Source: Akkermansiaceae bacterium
GTDB lineage: Bacteria > Verrucomicrobiota > Verrucomicrobiia > Verrucomicrobiales > Akkermansiaceae
Length of the DNA: 64,000 nt
Assembly (NCBI GenBank): GCA_019634595.1
Contig: JAHCBC010000003.1
Coordinates: forward strand, 372,001-436,000
Direction of reading: 5' to 3'
Under the pieces are notes generated by a model. That model ran no database searches and was not told the origin of the DNA. It saw nothing but the letters and a program-made list of their open reading frames with translations. The translations under genes were made by a program, and so were the position numbers. Numbering within the stretch: position 1 is the first letter of the stretch; every line of letters starts with the position of its first letter. This document shows positions 45,160 through 54,469 of this stretch, piece by piece.

Positions 45160-46440
45160 ATGTCCATCCTCATCCAGAACGCCCGCATCGCCTCGGAGAA
45201 CTCCGGGGATCTCCCCGTCTCCGATGTCCTCATCGAGGACGGTATCATCAAGTCCATCGGCCAAGGGTTGGCCGCGCCTGCCGGCGCCAAGATCATCGAT
45301 GCGGCGAACCGCATCCTGATGCCGGCGATGTTCGACGCGCACGTGCATTTCCGCGAACCCGGCTTCGAGGCGAAGGAAACCATCGCCAGCGGCGCGGAGT
45401 CCGCCATCAACGGCGGCATCACCGGCGTGGTGATGATGCCGAACACGAACCCGGCGATCGATTCCGCCAGCGTGGTCGGACAGGTGCTTGAGATCGGAAA
45501 GCGGACCGCCCGCATCCCCATCTACACCTCCGGCTGCGTCACGAAAGGCCGCCATGGCAAGGAGCTGGCGGGCATCGACGGCATGCGCGCGCTGGGCGTG
45601 AAGATGCTCACCGACGACGGCGACACCACCGGGGATGCGGCGGTGCTGCTGCGGGCGATGCAGTATGCCACGGAATTCGGCCTGTTTTTCGCCAGCCACT
45701 GCGAGGTGCCGGAACTGGCCGGGCCACGCGCGCTCAACGAGGGCGTGATGAGCTACAAGCTGGGCATCAAGGGATCCCCCGCCTGCGCGGAGGAAATCAT
45801 CATCGACCGTGACATCCGCCTGGCCCACGCCGCCGGGGCGCACATCCACATCCAGCACGTTTCCAGCAAGCTGGGCATGGAAACCATCGCCTGGTGGAAA
45901 TCCCGCGGCGATGTGAAGGTCACCGCCGAGGTGGCTCCGCACCATCTCCTTTTCACCGACGAGGACATCGGCGACTACGACACGCACTACAAGATGAACC
46001 CTCCGCTGCGGACGAAGGCGGACAACGAGGCGCTGCTGCAAGGACTCATCGACGGCGTGTTCGACCTCATCGCCACGGACCACGCTCCGCACACCCCTTT
46101 CGAGAAGTCCCAGGACTTCGTCAGCGCACCGAACGGCATCACCGGCCTGGATACCGCGCTCGTCTCGCTTTACCACCACTTCATCGCCACCGGGAAATTC
46201 GGCTGGGATCTGGTCGTGAAACGCTACTCCGCCGAGCCGCGCCGGATGATGGGACTGGACGTCCCCACCGTCACCGAAGGCTGCCGCGCGGATCTCCTGC
46301 TGTTCGACACGGAGAAGGAAACCACCTTCACCAAGGAGTTCATGAAGTCGAAGTCACAGAACACTCCGTTCCTCGACAAGACCCTCAAGGGCAGCGTGGA
46401 TCTGGTGGTGCTGGGGGATGAGATCCTGCTGGAGCGGTGA
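45160..46440 (+). CDS. pyrC: Dihydroorotase (type I)
   Basis: 426 aa. Converts carbamoyl aspartate to dihydroorotate. Zn sites DAHVHFREPGFEAKETI, then GITGVVMMPNTNPAID, IHIQHVSSKLGMETIAWWK, TAEVAPHHLLFTDED, and DLIATDHAPHTPFEK. The length fits type I enzymes. Gap to the toxin gene is 45 bp. It is the last pyr gene of this run; pyrD, pyrE and pyrF are not in the window. Confidence 0.95.
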   Translation: MSILIQNARIASENSGDLPVSDVLIEDGIIKSIGQGLAAPAGAKIIDAANRILMPAMFDAHVHFREPGFEAKETIASGAESAINGGITGVVMMPNTNPAIDSASVVGQVLEIGKRTARIPIYTSGCVTKGRHGKELAGIDGMRALGVKMLTDDGDTTGDAAVLLRAMQYATEFGLFFASHCEVPELAGPRALNEGVMSYKLGIKGSPACAEEIIIDRDIRLAHAAGAHIHIQHVSSKLGMETIAWWKSRGDVKVTAEVAPHHLLFTDEDIGDYDTHYKMNPPLRTKADNEALLQGLIDGVFDLIATDHAPHTPFEKSQDFVSAPNGITGLDTALVSLYHHFIATGKFGWDLVVKRYSAEPRRMMGLDVPTVTEGCRADLLLFDTEKETTFTKEFMKSKSQNTPFLDKTLKGSVDLVVLGDEILLER

Positions 46441-46450
46441 TGGAAGGAGA

Positions 46451-46528
46451 TGGGAGCGCTGGTCTTCAGACCGGCATCTCTCGTTGTCCGCCCTGCCTGC
46501 CAAGCCGGTCTGAAGACCGGCGCTCCCA
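46451..46528. repeat. Inverted repeat of the TGGGAGCGCTGGTCTTCAGA family
   Basis: The 25-nt arms 46451-46475 and 46504-46528 pair in 24 of 25 positions and each folds on itself (GGTCTTCAGACC). One arm is identical to 60775-60799, and a variant is at 21613-21639. Located between pyrC and the convergent DUF1826-like gene, so it may act as a bidirectional terminator. Confidence 0.88.
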
Positions 46529-46533
46529 GCGCC

Positions 46534-47241
46534 CTAACCGATCAACAGCAGCCTCGGCGGTGCACCGGGAATGGTGTCCGGCGCACGGTGGACACAGGGC
46601 GGCACGGGGCTGCCGGGATAGTCGCAGGCGATGCGCCAGAGATTCCCGATGCCGAAGCTCCATGGCTCCGCTCCGGGCAGCGGAGCATAGTGGAGATCGA
46701 AGAAATTTTCGTTCAGGAACTCCAGGAATCCGTCGTCATCTCCGCCCCCATAAAGGGCCAGCAGTTCCACGCGTGTTCCGGGGATATCCGCCTTCCGGAT
46801 CACCCGGTCATTCGGCAGGGCTTCGGAGGGCGCCCCGGAATAGGTGCAGAGATAGGTGTCCGCCTCATCCGTCGCGCTGTCCACGTGGTAGGACTGCACG
46901 TGGGTGGACATCGGCCCGTCGTCCTCGTGGAGGTTCACGTAACCATTGATGCAGTCCAGCACGGGAAGGAGATCATGGCTCTCCAGCATGGCCTGGTCCT
47001 CCAGCAGGATCTTCCTCGCAACCTCTCCCGCCGGACTCAATTCCAGTGATGCCAAAGTGTCCGCATCAATGGTCGTGATACCACGGCCCACCTGCAGCTT
47101 TTCCACGATCTCCGCAAAGTCCCCATCCAGCTTCCGCGGCCAGCAGAGCGCGTTCACTTTCCCGGAAAACCTCGCCGAGACCAGTTCCTCGAAGCTGTCC
47201 ACGTAGCGGATGCAGGAAAGCTGGGGAAGCGGAGTGTTCAT
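46534..47241 (-). CDS. DUF1826-like protein
   Basis: 235 aa from the ATG at 47241 (MNTPLPQLSCIRYVDSFEEL). DUF1826-like points: N-terminal Arg/Trp-rich helix, the central HEDDGPMSTHVQSYHVDSATDEADTYLCTYSG stretch and the C-terminal GSPVPPCVHRAPDTIPGAPPRLLLI. His/Asp/Cys clusters suggest metal binding. Role unknown; members often neighbour zinc-related genes. The longer upstream frame runs into the palindrome at 47251-47330 and was rejected. Confidence 0.65.
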   Translation of the reverse strand: MNTPLPQLSCIRYVDSFEELVSARFSGKVNALCWPRKLDGDFAEIVEKLQVGRGITTIDADTLASLELSPAGEVARKILLEDQAMLESHDLLPVLDCINGYVNLHEDDGPMSTHVQSYHVDSATDEADTYLCTYSGAPSEALPNDRVIRKADIPGTRVELLALYGGGDDDGFLEFLNENFFDLHYAPLPGAEPWSFGIGNLWRIACDYPGSPVPPCVHRAPDTIPGAPPRLLLIG

Positions 47242-47250
47242 GGAAAGCGA

Positions 47251-47330
47251 AGGGGCGCACGCCGATGCGCCCTCTCCCTGAAAAGATGGTCCATCCATCG
47301 CACGGCAAGGGCGCATCGGCGTGCGCCCCT
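47251..47330. repeat. Perfect 23-bp inverted repeat
   Basis: Arms 47251-47273 and 47308-47330 (AGGGGCGCACGCCGATGCGC...) are perfect inverted copies with a 34-nt middle. It sits between the DUF1826 start and the ilvD end. Confidence 0.85.
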
Positions 47331-47342
47331 CCGTCCGGTTGG

Positions 47343-49043
47343 TCACAGATACTTGTCCGTCACCGCGCCTTCGCTGGCGGTGCTGACGAGCTTCGCATAC
47401 TTGGCGAGGACGCCGCGGGTGTAGCGTGGCTCCGGGCGGACCCAGGCTGCCTTGCGCCGCGCGATCTCCTCGGCGGAAATGTCAACGTCGAGGCGGTTGT
47501 CCACCGCGTTGATGGTGATGGTGTCGCCGTCCTTCAGCAGGCCGATGACGCCACCTTCGAACGCTTCCGGGGTGATGTGGCCGACGACGAAGCCGTGGCT
47601 GCCACCGGAGAAACGTCCGTCCGTGATGAGCGCGACGTCCTTGCCCAGGCCCAGGCCCATGATGGCGGATGTCGGTCCGAGCATCTCGCGCATGCCGGGG
47701 CCTCCCTTCGGTCCCTCATAGCGGATGACGATGATGTCGCCCTTCACGATCTCCTTCGCGAGGATGGCCTTCATGGCCTCAGGCTCGGAGTTGAAAACCT
47801 TGGCGCTGCCCTTGAACAGCTCGCCTTCCTTGCCGGTGATCTTCGCCACCGCGCCGCCTTCGGCGAGGTTGCCGTAGAGGATGCGGAGGTGGCTGTCCTT
47901 CTTGATCGGGTTGTCCAGCGGGCGGATGATCTGCTGGCCTTCCGGATAGACGGCGTTCGCCTTCTCCAGGTTCTCGCGCATGGTGCGGCCGGTCACGGTC
48001 ATGCAGTCGCCGTGGAGCAGGCCGGCATCCAGCAGCATCTTCATCAGCGGGACGGTGCCGCCGATGCGGACGAGGTCCGCCATGGCGTATTTGCCGGATG
48101 GCTTGAGGTCCGCGAGGAGGGGCACGCGCTTGCCAATGCGTTCGAAGTCATCGAGCGAGATGTCCACGCCCGCGGCGTGGGCCATGGCGGGGATGTGGAG
48201 GCAGGCGTTGGTCGAGCCACCGAGCGCAATAAGGACGGTGATGGCGTTCTCGAACGCTTCCTTCGTCATGATGTCCCGCGGCTTGATGCCGAGGTTGATC
48301 AGGTTGAGGACGGCGGCTCCGGCGTCGAAGCAGTCGCGCATCTTGTCATCGGAAATGGCGGCTTGGGCGGAGCTGTTCGGCAGGGACATGCCGAGCGCCT
48401 CGATGGCGCTGGCCATGGTGTTAGCCGTGTACATGCCGCCGCAGGATCCCGGGCCGGGGATGGCGCAGGCTTCGACGGTGGCCAGGTCATCATCGGTGAA
48501 TTCGCCGTTGGCGTGCTTGCCGACCGCTTCGAACACGGAGACGACGTCGAGATCCTTTTCCTCGCCTTTGATCTTCGCGCAGCCGGGCAGGATCGTGCCG
48601 CCATAGACGAAGACGGCGGGGCGGTTCATGCGGCCCATGGCCATCACGCAACCGGGCATGTTCTTGTCACAGCCGCCGATGGCGACATAGCCGTCCATGC
48701 CTTCGCAACCGACCACGGTTTCGATGGAGTCGGCAATGACCTCACGGGAGACGAGGGAGTATTTCATCCCCTCCGTGCCCATGGAGATGCCGTCGGAGAT
48801 GGTGATGGTGTTGAAAATGGTGGCCTTTCCGCCCGCCGCGTTCACGCCGTTGGCGGACTCGATCGCCAGCTTGTCGATGTGGACGTTGCAGGGGGTCACC
48901 TGGCTCCAGGTGGAGGCGATGCCGATCTGCACCTTCGCGAAGTCTTCTTTCTTGAAACCTACGGCATAAAGCATCGCACGGCTGGGCGCACGGTCGGGAC
49001 CATCCAGCATGGGACTGGAAAACGGGCGTTTGTTGTCGTTCAT
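47343..49043 (-). CDS. ilvD: Dihydroxy-acid dehydratase
   Basis: 566 aa from the ATG at 49043. Dehydrates 2,3-dihydroxy acids in isoleucine/valine synthesis using an Fe-S cluster. Landmarks: [37 protein letters not shown], the cluster cysteine in [26 protein letters not shown] and [16 protein letters not shown]. Length is normal for the family. Upstream sequence that extends the frame lies in the palindrome at 49135-49228. No other ilv gene is in the window. Confidence 0.95.
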   Translation of the reverse strand: MNDNKRPFSSPMLDGPDRAPSRAMLYAVGFKKEDFAKVQIGIASTWSQVTPCNVHIDKLAIESANGVNAAGGKATIFNTITISDGISMGTEGMKYSLVSREVIADSIETVVGCEGMDGYVAIGGCDKNMPGCVMAMGRMNRPAVFVYGGTILPGCAKIKGEEKDLDVVSVFEAVGKHANGEFTDDDLATVEACAIPGPGSCGGMYTANTMASAIEALGMSLPNSSAQAAISDDKMRDCFDAGAAVLNLINLGIKPRDIMTKEAFENAITVLIALGGSTNACLHIPAMAHAAGVDISLDDFERIGKRVPLLADLKPSGKYAMADLVRIGGTVPLMKMLLDAGLLHGDCMTVTGRTMRENLEKANAVYPEGQQIIRPLDNPIKKDSHLRILYGNLAEGGAVAKITGKEGELFKGSAKVFNSEPEAMKAILAKEIVKGDIIVIRYEGPKGGPGMREMLGPTSAIMGLGLGKDVALITDGRFSGGSHGFVVGHITPEAFEGGVIGLLKDGDTITINAVDNRLDVDISAEEIARRKAAWVRPEPRYTRGVLAKYAKLVSTASEGAVTDKYL

Positions 49044-49134
49044 CAGGCGGCCAGCATCTTTCGGAAAATCCCCGGCAGTCAAGGGAAGCGTTGATCCTAC
49101 AGCGTGCTTATTTGCCCGGCATACCTTCAGATTC

Positions 49135-49228
49135 AACCACGGATGGACGCGGATGAACACGGATGAAGAATGGGGAATCCGGTACCCGACTATCCGAAAT
49201 CCGTGTCCATCCGCGTCCATCCGTGGTT
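49135..49228. repeat. Inverted repeat of the AACCACGGATGGAC family
   Basis: The 30-nt arms 49135-49164 and 49199-49228 pair in 29 of 30 positions. Sequence AACCACGGATGGACGCGGAT is related to the arms at 3105 and 353. It fills most of the 276-bp divergent gap between ilvD and the next gene. Confidence 0.88.
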
Positions 49229-49320
49229 CAAGACCATGAATCGAAACAGCAAGTTGGCCATCCCATCAACACCCCGCGCTGTAACATTTCCAGCACGCCC
49301 TCCGATGAGTCAGTAACACC

Positions 49321-50151
49321 ATGAAACTCACCGCACTCCTTCCACTGGCCGCCGCCATCCTTCACCCGCTGTCCCTCTCCGCGCAGGAGGCTCCGGCCCC
49401 GCCGGAAAAAACCTGGGAGATCCACGTCCGGGCGGATGGCGGGGGGAATGCCCGCCTCGCCGAGATGACCCGGCTCCTGCTCGCCCCGGTCGCCCACGCC
49501 GTCGTGCTGGAGGACGGCGCCACGTTCCACGCCACCGGCTTCCGGAATCCGGCCACACCCGGTGGTGACTGGGTCGCGGAACTCCGGGAGGTGGCCGGTG
49601 CCAGGCAGCTCGTGGCGGATGCCGCGAAATACGGCGGCTTCCGCCATGAGGACGGCACCCTGTTTTTTTCCAAAAACTCGGCGACCTACGCGGTCTGGGC
49701 TTCCGGGGACAATGTGATCCGCGCCGTCCACCCGGCTGACAACCGGAACACCGCCGTGCTTCCGGCGGCGGAAACGCCCGCATCGGCATGGGTGTCCGGC
49801 GGCGTCCCCATTTCGTCCATCAAGGACGAGCTGCCGAAGTCCGATCTGCTGCGGCTGCTCGACCGCATCGACTTCTCCCTCAACGCGGACGGCGGCCGGA
49901 TCTCCGCGGAAGTCCTCACCGCCTCCGTCACTCCGGAAATGGCGGCGAAGGCGGCGGCAAAGGCCCGCAAGCTGTCCGCCGCCGCCACCCTGGTATCCGG
50001 CGAGGAGATCTCCATCGAGGATCTCGCCAAGGATCTGACCATCACCCAGACCGACGAGAAGATCCGCCTCCAGTTCAACATCACCGAAACGACGATTGAA
50101 AGGGGACTGCTGGGCATCCACCAGTTCCTGAAAGCCGCCCGCGGAAAGTGA
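49321..50151 (+). CDS. Secreted protein of unknown function
   Basis: 276 aa with signal MKLTALLPLAAAILHPLSLSAQ. Body: KTWEIHVRADGGGNARLAEMTRLLLAPVAHAVVLEDG, later DLLRLLDRIDFSLNADGGRISAEVL. No Cys, no catalytic motif recognised. Directly followed by an ECF sigma gene whose possible GTG start overlaps the stop, so the transcripts could be linked. Function unknown. Confidence 0.6.
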   Translation: MKLTALLPLAAAILHPLSLSAQEAPAPPEKTWEIHVRADGGGNARLAEMTRLLLAPVAHAVVLEDGATFHATGFRNPATPGGDWVAELREVAGARQLVADAAKYGGFRHEDGTLFFSKNSATYAVWASGDNVIRAVHPADNRNTAVLPAAETPASAWVSGGVPISSIKDELPKSDLLRLLDRIDFSLNADGGRISAEVLTASVTPEMAAKAAAKARKLSAAATLVSGEEISIEDLAKDLTITQTDEKIRLQFNITETTIERGLLGIHQFLKAARGK

Positions 50152-50162
50152 CGCCACCCTTC

Positions 50163-50735
50163 ATGGATTCCGCGGAGATCACTCCCGAAAGCGACGAAAC
50201 CCTGGCCGCAAGGTGGCGGCAGGGTGACGTCCGCGCCTACGAAGCCATCGTGGCGCGGCACCTCGATCCCGTCCGCCGCTTCCTGATCTCCCGCTGCGGA
50301 AATTCCGGCGACGCCGACGATCTCTGCCAGGAGGTTTTTCTGGAAGTTTGCCGGAAGATCAACAACCACACCCCCGGCCAATCCTTCACCGGCTGGCTCT
50401 ACACCATCGCCCGCCGCCGCTCCATCGATCTCTGGCGCAGGACCCGGCCGATGGAGCCGTTCGATCCGGACCACCACGGGGGGATGGAGGATCGCTCCCC
50501 CGCCCGCGCTTCCGAGGAGCATGACGAAGCGGTCACCGCCTGGAACAAGGTCCATGCGCTCCTTTCCGAAAACCAGGCCACCGCCCTGTGGCTGAAAGTC
50601 CAGGGCGGCCACTCGATTTCCGAAATCTCCGCGATGATGAGCCAGTCGCCCGAAAACGTCCGCGTCCTCCTTTTCCGCGCCCGCCAGCAGCTCGCGCTGC
50701 TCTGGAACCAACCCGAACCATTCCCCACGCCATGA
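50163..50735 (+). CDS. ECF-type sigma-70 factor
   Basis: 190 aa from the ATG at 50163; a GTG at 50148 overlapping the previous stop is the alternative. Region 2: LDPVRRFLISRCGNSGDADDLCQEVFLEVCRKI, then FTGWLYTIARRRSIDLWRR. Region 4: LLSENQATALWLKVQGGHSISEISAMMSQSPENVRVLLFRARQQL. It is coupled (ATGA) to the anti-sigma gene downstream. A second ECF system besides that at 6205. Confidence 0.88.
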   Translation: MDSAEITPESDETLAARWRQGDVRAYEAIVARHLDPVRRFLISRCGNSGDADDLCQEVFLEVCRKINNHTPGQSFTGWLYTIARRRSIDLWRRTRPMEPFDPDHHGGMEDRSPARASEEHDEAVTAWNKVHALLSENQATALWLKVQGGHSISEISAMMSQSPENVRVLLFRARQQLALLWNQPEPFPTP

Positions 50736-51184
50736 AAGACAACCCCTGCGACATCCATCAGGAAAAGATCAGCGCGCTCACGGATGACGGCCTCCCCTTT
50801 CCACAGGCGCTGCGCGACCACGTCGCATCCTGCCGGGAGTGCACCGCGTTCGCCCGGACCTGCCGGGAAAGCGACGGCATGCTTTCCGCCCCGCTCCCTT
50901 CCGCCGGAGAAGATCTCAGGCAAAGGGTGCTGCGGCTTCCATCTGACCGTCCCGCGCGCCCGCGGCTCCCCGTCGCCCCGCTGTCCGCCGCAGCGGCCAT
51001 CCTCCTGGCGGCGGCCTGGTGGTTCACCCGGCCAGCGCCGGAGACGCCCGCCATTCCTCCTGCCGCCCAAAGCGAAGCCGAAGAAGCCGCGGTGGAGATC
51101 GCCGCGTTGAAAGAAGACTTCGGCGAAGCCCTGGGCCATCTGGCGGAGCCCCTGTCCGTGTTCGACAGCCTGGCCCGGCCATAG
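50732..51184 (+). CDS. Zinc-binding anti-sigma factor
   Basis: 150 aa from the ATG at 50732, overlapping the sigma stop by 4 bp. The zinc-finger anti-sigma motif is HVASCRECTAFARTC (H-x3-C-x2-C). One membrane helix follows (LSAAAAILLAAAWWF), then a short acidic outside tail. It should hold the ECF factor at the membrane and release it on a signal; Zn-Cys pairs often sense redox stress (inference). Confidence 0.82.
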   Translation: MKDNPCDIHQEKISALTDDGLPFPQALRDHVASCRECTAFARTCRESDGMLSAPLPSAGEDLRQRVLRLPSDRPARPRLPVAPLSAAAAILLAAAWWFTRPAPETPAIPPAAQSEAEEAAVEIAALKEDFGEALGHLAEPLSVFDSLARP

Positions 51185-51255
51185 GCGCAGGAAATCGCCC
51201 GTCCGGGAACAATACGATTGACTGGCCCTGCCCTCACCCGGTCCGGTTGTCGCGC

Positions 51256-52362
51256 ATGGATTCGATCACGCAGGCGGCGCTGGGAGCGGCGGTGGGGGAA
51301 GCGATGCTCGGGAAAAAGCTGGGCAACCGGGCGCTGCTGTGGGGTCTGTTCTTCGGGACGCTGCCGGACCTGGATGTCCTGGTCTCCTTCTTCCTGGACA
51401 CCACGAACAACCTGATCTGGCACCGCGGCCCCAGCCACTCCCTGCTGGTGATGGTCATCGCCTCGGCTGCGCTCGGCCACTGGCTGGCCAAGCTGTGGAA
51501 AAAACAGAAGATCAGCCGTGGTCAGGCAGGACTCTTTGTATTCGCCGTCTGGAGCACCCATGTGCTGCTCGACTGCTTCACGGTCTATGGCACCTCCGTG
51601 CTGTGGCCGTTCACGGAAAAGCGGATCGCCTTCAACAACCTGTTCATCATCGATCCTTTCTACACCGTCCCCCTGCTGGTCACGCTGGTATGGCTGGCAT
51701 TCCTGCGGACGAAGAAACAGCTCGCGAAGCGGCGGAGGCTGTGCTGGTGGGGGCTGGGCCTGAGCAGCGGGTATGTGGCGGTGAGCCTGCTGGCGAAGTG
51801 GGCGGCATCCGCGGGATTCGATGCGGACCTGCGGAAACGCGGCGTGACCTTCACCCGGCGGATGGAGGCCCCCACCACCTTCAACATCCTGTTCTGGCGG
51901 TCGGTGGTGGACCGCGGGGATGAACTGTGGGTCGGCTACCGGAGCATCTTCGAGTTCCATGACACTCCCGTGCGCTGGACCGTGTACCCGAAGGGGACGG
52001 ACGCCTATTTCCCCTACTCCGCGATGCGGGAGGCGAAGACGGTGGCGTGGTTCTCCGACGGCTGGTGGATCTGCCGCCCGCACAAGCAGGGCATCTGGCT
52101 GGGGGACCTGAGGTTCGGGGAGACCCGCACGTGGAACGCGCGCAAAGATTCCGTGGACTCCCGCGTTTCATTTTCATGGGTGTTCCATCCGAAGGCGGAG
52201 GGCGAAAAACTGCGGCAGTTGATGCCGGAATCGAGGAATCCGGGAGAAACAATGAAACGGCTGGCGAAGCGCGTCGCCGGGGACCGGGCGGCCTGGGAAG
52301 CGCAGCCAAGGCTGGCGGGTGTCCACGGCAGCCTGCCGGAGGTGCTGCGGGCGGAGCAATGA
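51256..52362 (+). CDS. Membrane-bound metal-dependent hydrolase (YdjM/DUF457 family)
   Basis: 368 aa from the ATG at 51256. Typical start MDSITQAALGAAVGEAMLGKK, then LWGLFFGTLPDLDVLVSFFLD and the metal site IWHRGPSHSLLVMVI; STHVLLDCFTVYGT is a second conserved His/Asp segment. Three to five membrane helices up to ~residue 180, then a soluble C-terminal part. Substrate unknown. The stop overlaps the next gene (ATGA). Confidence 0.85.
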   Translation: MDSITQAALGAAVGEAMLGKKLGNRALLWGLFFGTLPDLDVLVSFFLDTTNNLIWHRGPSHSLLVMVIASAALGHWLAKLWKKQKISRGQAGLFVFAVWSTHVLLDCFTVYGTSVLWPFTEKRIAFNNLFIIDPFYTVPLLVTLVWLAFLRTKKQLAKRRRLCWWGLGLSSGYVAVSLLAKWAASAGFDADLRKRGVTFTRRMEAPTTFNILFWRSVVDRGDELWVGYRSIFEFHDTPVRWTVYPKGTDAYFPYSAMREAKTVAWFSDGWWICRPHKQGIWLGDLRFGETRTWNARKDSVDSRVSFSWVFHPKAEGEKLRQLMPESRNPGETMKRLAKRVAGDRAAWEAQPRLAGVHGSLPEVLRAEQ

Positions 52363-54341
52363 GCGCGCCACGGAAATCTGGTTTCCGTCCGGCTGTGAAT
52401 GGGTTATTAGTTCCGCCGGTGAAGATCCTGCTCCTGATGCTCGGGCTGTCCGGTGTGTCGTTCGCCGCGGCGGTTGATCCTGCGGCGGCGGTGCTGGGTT
52501 ATCTGGAGAAAGTGCGCCAGCGCACGGTGGACCTGGGGACGGACACCGCGCTGTCCCCCCACACCTCTTCCGAGAAGCGTGAACAGATTTCACGCCGGTT
52601 GTCCCGCCTGGCGGATGATCTTGGCAAAGGCAGCCTGGAAGCCGCGGAGGTGAAGGTGGACGACAACCTGGCCGCGGTGATCGTGAGGAACACCGGCGGC
52701 TTCGACCCGTCGAAGATCCGGGTGGTTTCCATCGGTCTGGTCAGGATGAAGGACACATGGCTGCCGGCGCCGGTGCCATCGTCGTTCGAGAACACCGGCA
52801 CGGGGTTGGTGGCCGGCGCCAGGCAACGCCTCGGGCAACTGGAGAACTGGATGATGCGCGGGCAGGCGGAGGAACTGACCACCCTCCGGGAACAATCCCG
52901 CGAACACATGCGGCGGAACATCCGCACGGCCATGGATGTGGAGGTCCTGCGTGACGAATCCCCTGAAAAAGCTGCGAACCAGTTCCTCGCCGCATGCAGG
53001 CGGCGGGATCTGCCTGCCATGCTGGGATTTCTGGGCGGGCTGCAGGACACGCCTCCCGACGACTGGGCGGACCGTCTGCGCTCCGCGGACGCTGCGGTGG
53101 GAGCCGGGAAAAAAGTCGGCTGGCCCTGGCGGCTGCTCATCGCCCCGGAGGTGGTGAGGGTGCGGGTGGAGGACGGGGGTGAGACGGACGGCTCCCTGTT
53201 TTCGTTCGCCTGCATCGACCCCGCCGGGACCGGGGTGAAGCAGACGTCCACCAAAGTGGAGATCCTCCACATCGAACTGAGCCGGGATGAGGAAGGACTG
53301 TGGAAGATCGACCTGCCCCCTTCGTTCCTCCTCCCTCCGGGCGAAGAACCGGACGACTCCGAGGATGACTTCGTCAAATCCCTGCTCGACGCCTTTCCCG
53401 GGGAAATCCGCAAACAGATCCCCGCCAGTCCCGCTCCCTCCATCCGGGAGGCCGCCGCTTCACTTGGGGAAGCCCTGGCGGCGGGATCATTGGACCCGCT
53501 CATCGCCCTGATGGATCTGGAGGGCGACCCCGGGACCGCCAGCCGTGGATGCGCCCTGGGGGCCAGGCTGTGGTGGCAGCTCCACAATCCGCAGGCCACA
53601 CGGATGCCCCAGTTCCTGGGCTATCATGAAAGCGGCGGGGCGGGTGTCGTCACGTTCCAGTTTTTCTCCCCGCGGGAGCCGGGCACGCTCGATCTCAAAT
53701 CCTTCTATCTGGAGAAAACCGCGGACGGCTGGCTGCTGCTTCCGGGCCTGAAGCTGACCAACTCCCCCAACAAGGAGCAGTCCGCCGTGAGGGACTGGGT
53801 TGCGGATCGTGAAAGGACATGGCGCGGCGGCTGGCAGGCCAAGCTCGTGGAGGGCTGCACGCGGATCGACCCCATCGCCGAAGGGAACGCACCTGCGGAG
53901 GAAGAAGCCAGGAAACTGGTGGAAGGCTGGCTCGCCGCCACCCACTCCGCGGATCTCCCCTCCGCACTGCGCGGCCTCGTCATCGTCAACCGGCAGGGGG
54001 AGACCGAACGGACGCTCCGCAATCTCGGGTTCGAGTTCAGCACCGCCCTGCGTGACGAGAACAGATTCTCCATCATCCACTGCGAGCGCGGCACCACCTG
54101 GACCGTTGTCGGAGTCAGGTCGGAATCAGGAACGACCATCACGTTCCCCCTCTATCTTGTGGTGGCCACCCCCCAAGGCCCCCGGATCCTCATCGGGGCC
54201 GATCTTTTCGGAGAATCGACGGGCGGGAGGAAAATACTGAACGATACCGTCCTGCGCCGCATCCGGGACTTCACCACTCCGGCTTCACTGGAGGAGATCA
54301 AAAGCCTGCTCGACAAATTCCGCAACAAGACCGGCGGATAG
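52359..54341 (+). CDS. Large secreted protein of unknown function
   Basis: 660 aa from the ATG at 52359. Signal-like hydrophobic segment near residues 18-38 (VKILLLMLGLSGVSFAAA). The body mixes helical repeats (EKVRQRTVDLG, RQRLGQLENWMMRGQAEELTTLREQ, AANQFLAACRRRDLPAMLGFL) with beta-like stretches. Two similar QF/W-rich segments (VTFQFFSPREPGTLDLKSFYLEK) hint at NTF2-like units. Not recognised. Coupled to the metal-dependent hydrolase upstream, so a shared role is possible. Confidence 0.6.
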   Translation: MSAPRKSGFRPAVNGLLVPPVKILLLMLGLSGVSFAAAVDPAAAVLGYLEKVRQRTVDLGTDTALSPHTSSEKREQISRRLSRLADDLGKGSLEAAEVKVDDNLAAVIVRNTGGFDPSKIRVVSIGLVRMKDTWLPAPVPSSFENTGTGLVAGARQRLGQLENWMMRGQAEELTTLREQSREHMRRNIRTAMDVEVLRDESPEKAANQFLAACRRRDLPAMLGFLGGLQDTPPDDWADRLRSADAAVGAGKKVGWPWRLLIAPEVVRVRVEDGGETDGSLFSFACIDPAGTGVKQTSTKVEILHIELSRDEEGLWKIDLPPSFLLPPGEEPDDSEDDFVKSLLDAFPGEIRKQIPASPAPSIREAAASLGEALAAGSLDPLIALMDLEGDPGTASRGCALGARLWWQLHNPQATRMPQFLGYHESGGAGVVTFQFFSPREPGTLDLKSFYLEKTADGWLLLPGLKLTNSPNKEQSAVRDWVADRERTWRGGWQAKLVEGCTRIDPIAEGNAPAEEEARKLVEGWLAATHSADLPSALRGLVIVNRQGETERTLRNLGFEFSTALRDENRFSIIHCERGTTWTVVGVRSESGTTITFPLYLVVATPQGPRILIGADLFGESTGGRKILNDTVLRRIRDFTTPASLEEIKSLLDKFRNKTGG

Positions 54342-54469
54342 CTTCCACGCAAAAATACGGGCTGATTTACTCGTTCGCGTAATGGTGTGGTTTGGATTTT
54401 CTGATATTCATGAGCACATAAACCCAGTGCGGACATTCCGTCGGCATATCTCATTCCCCTTGTTGAGCC

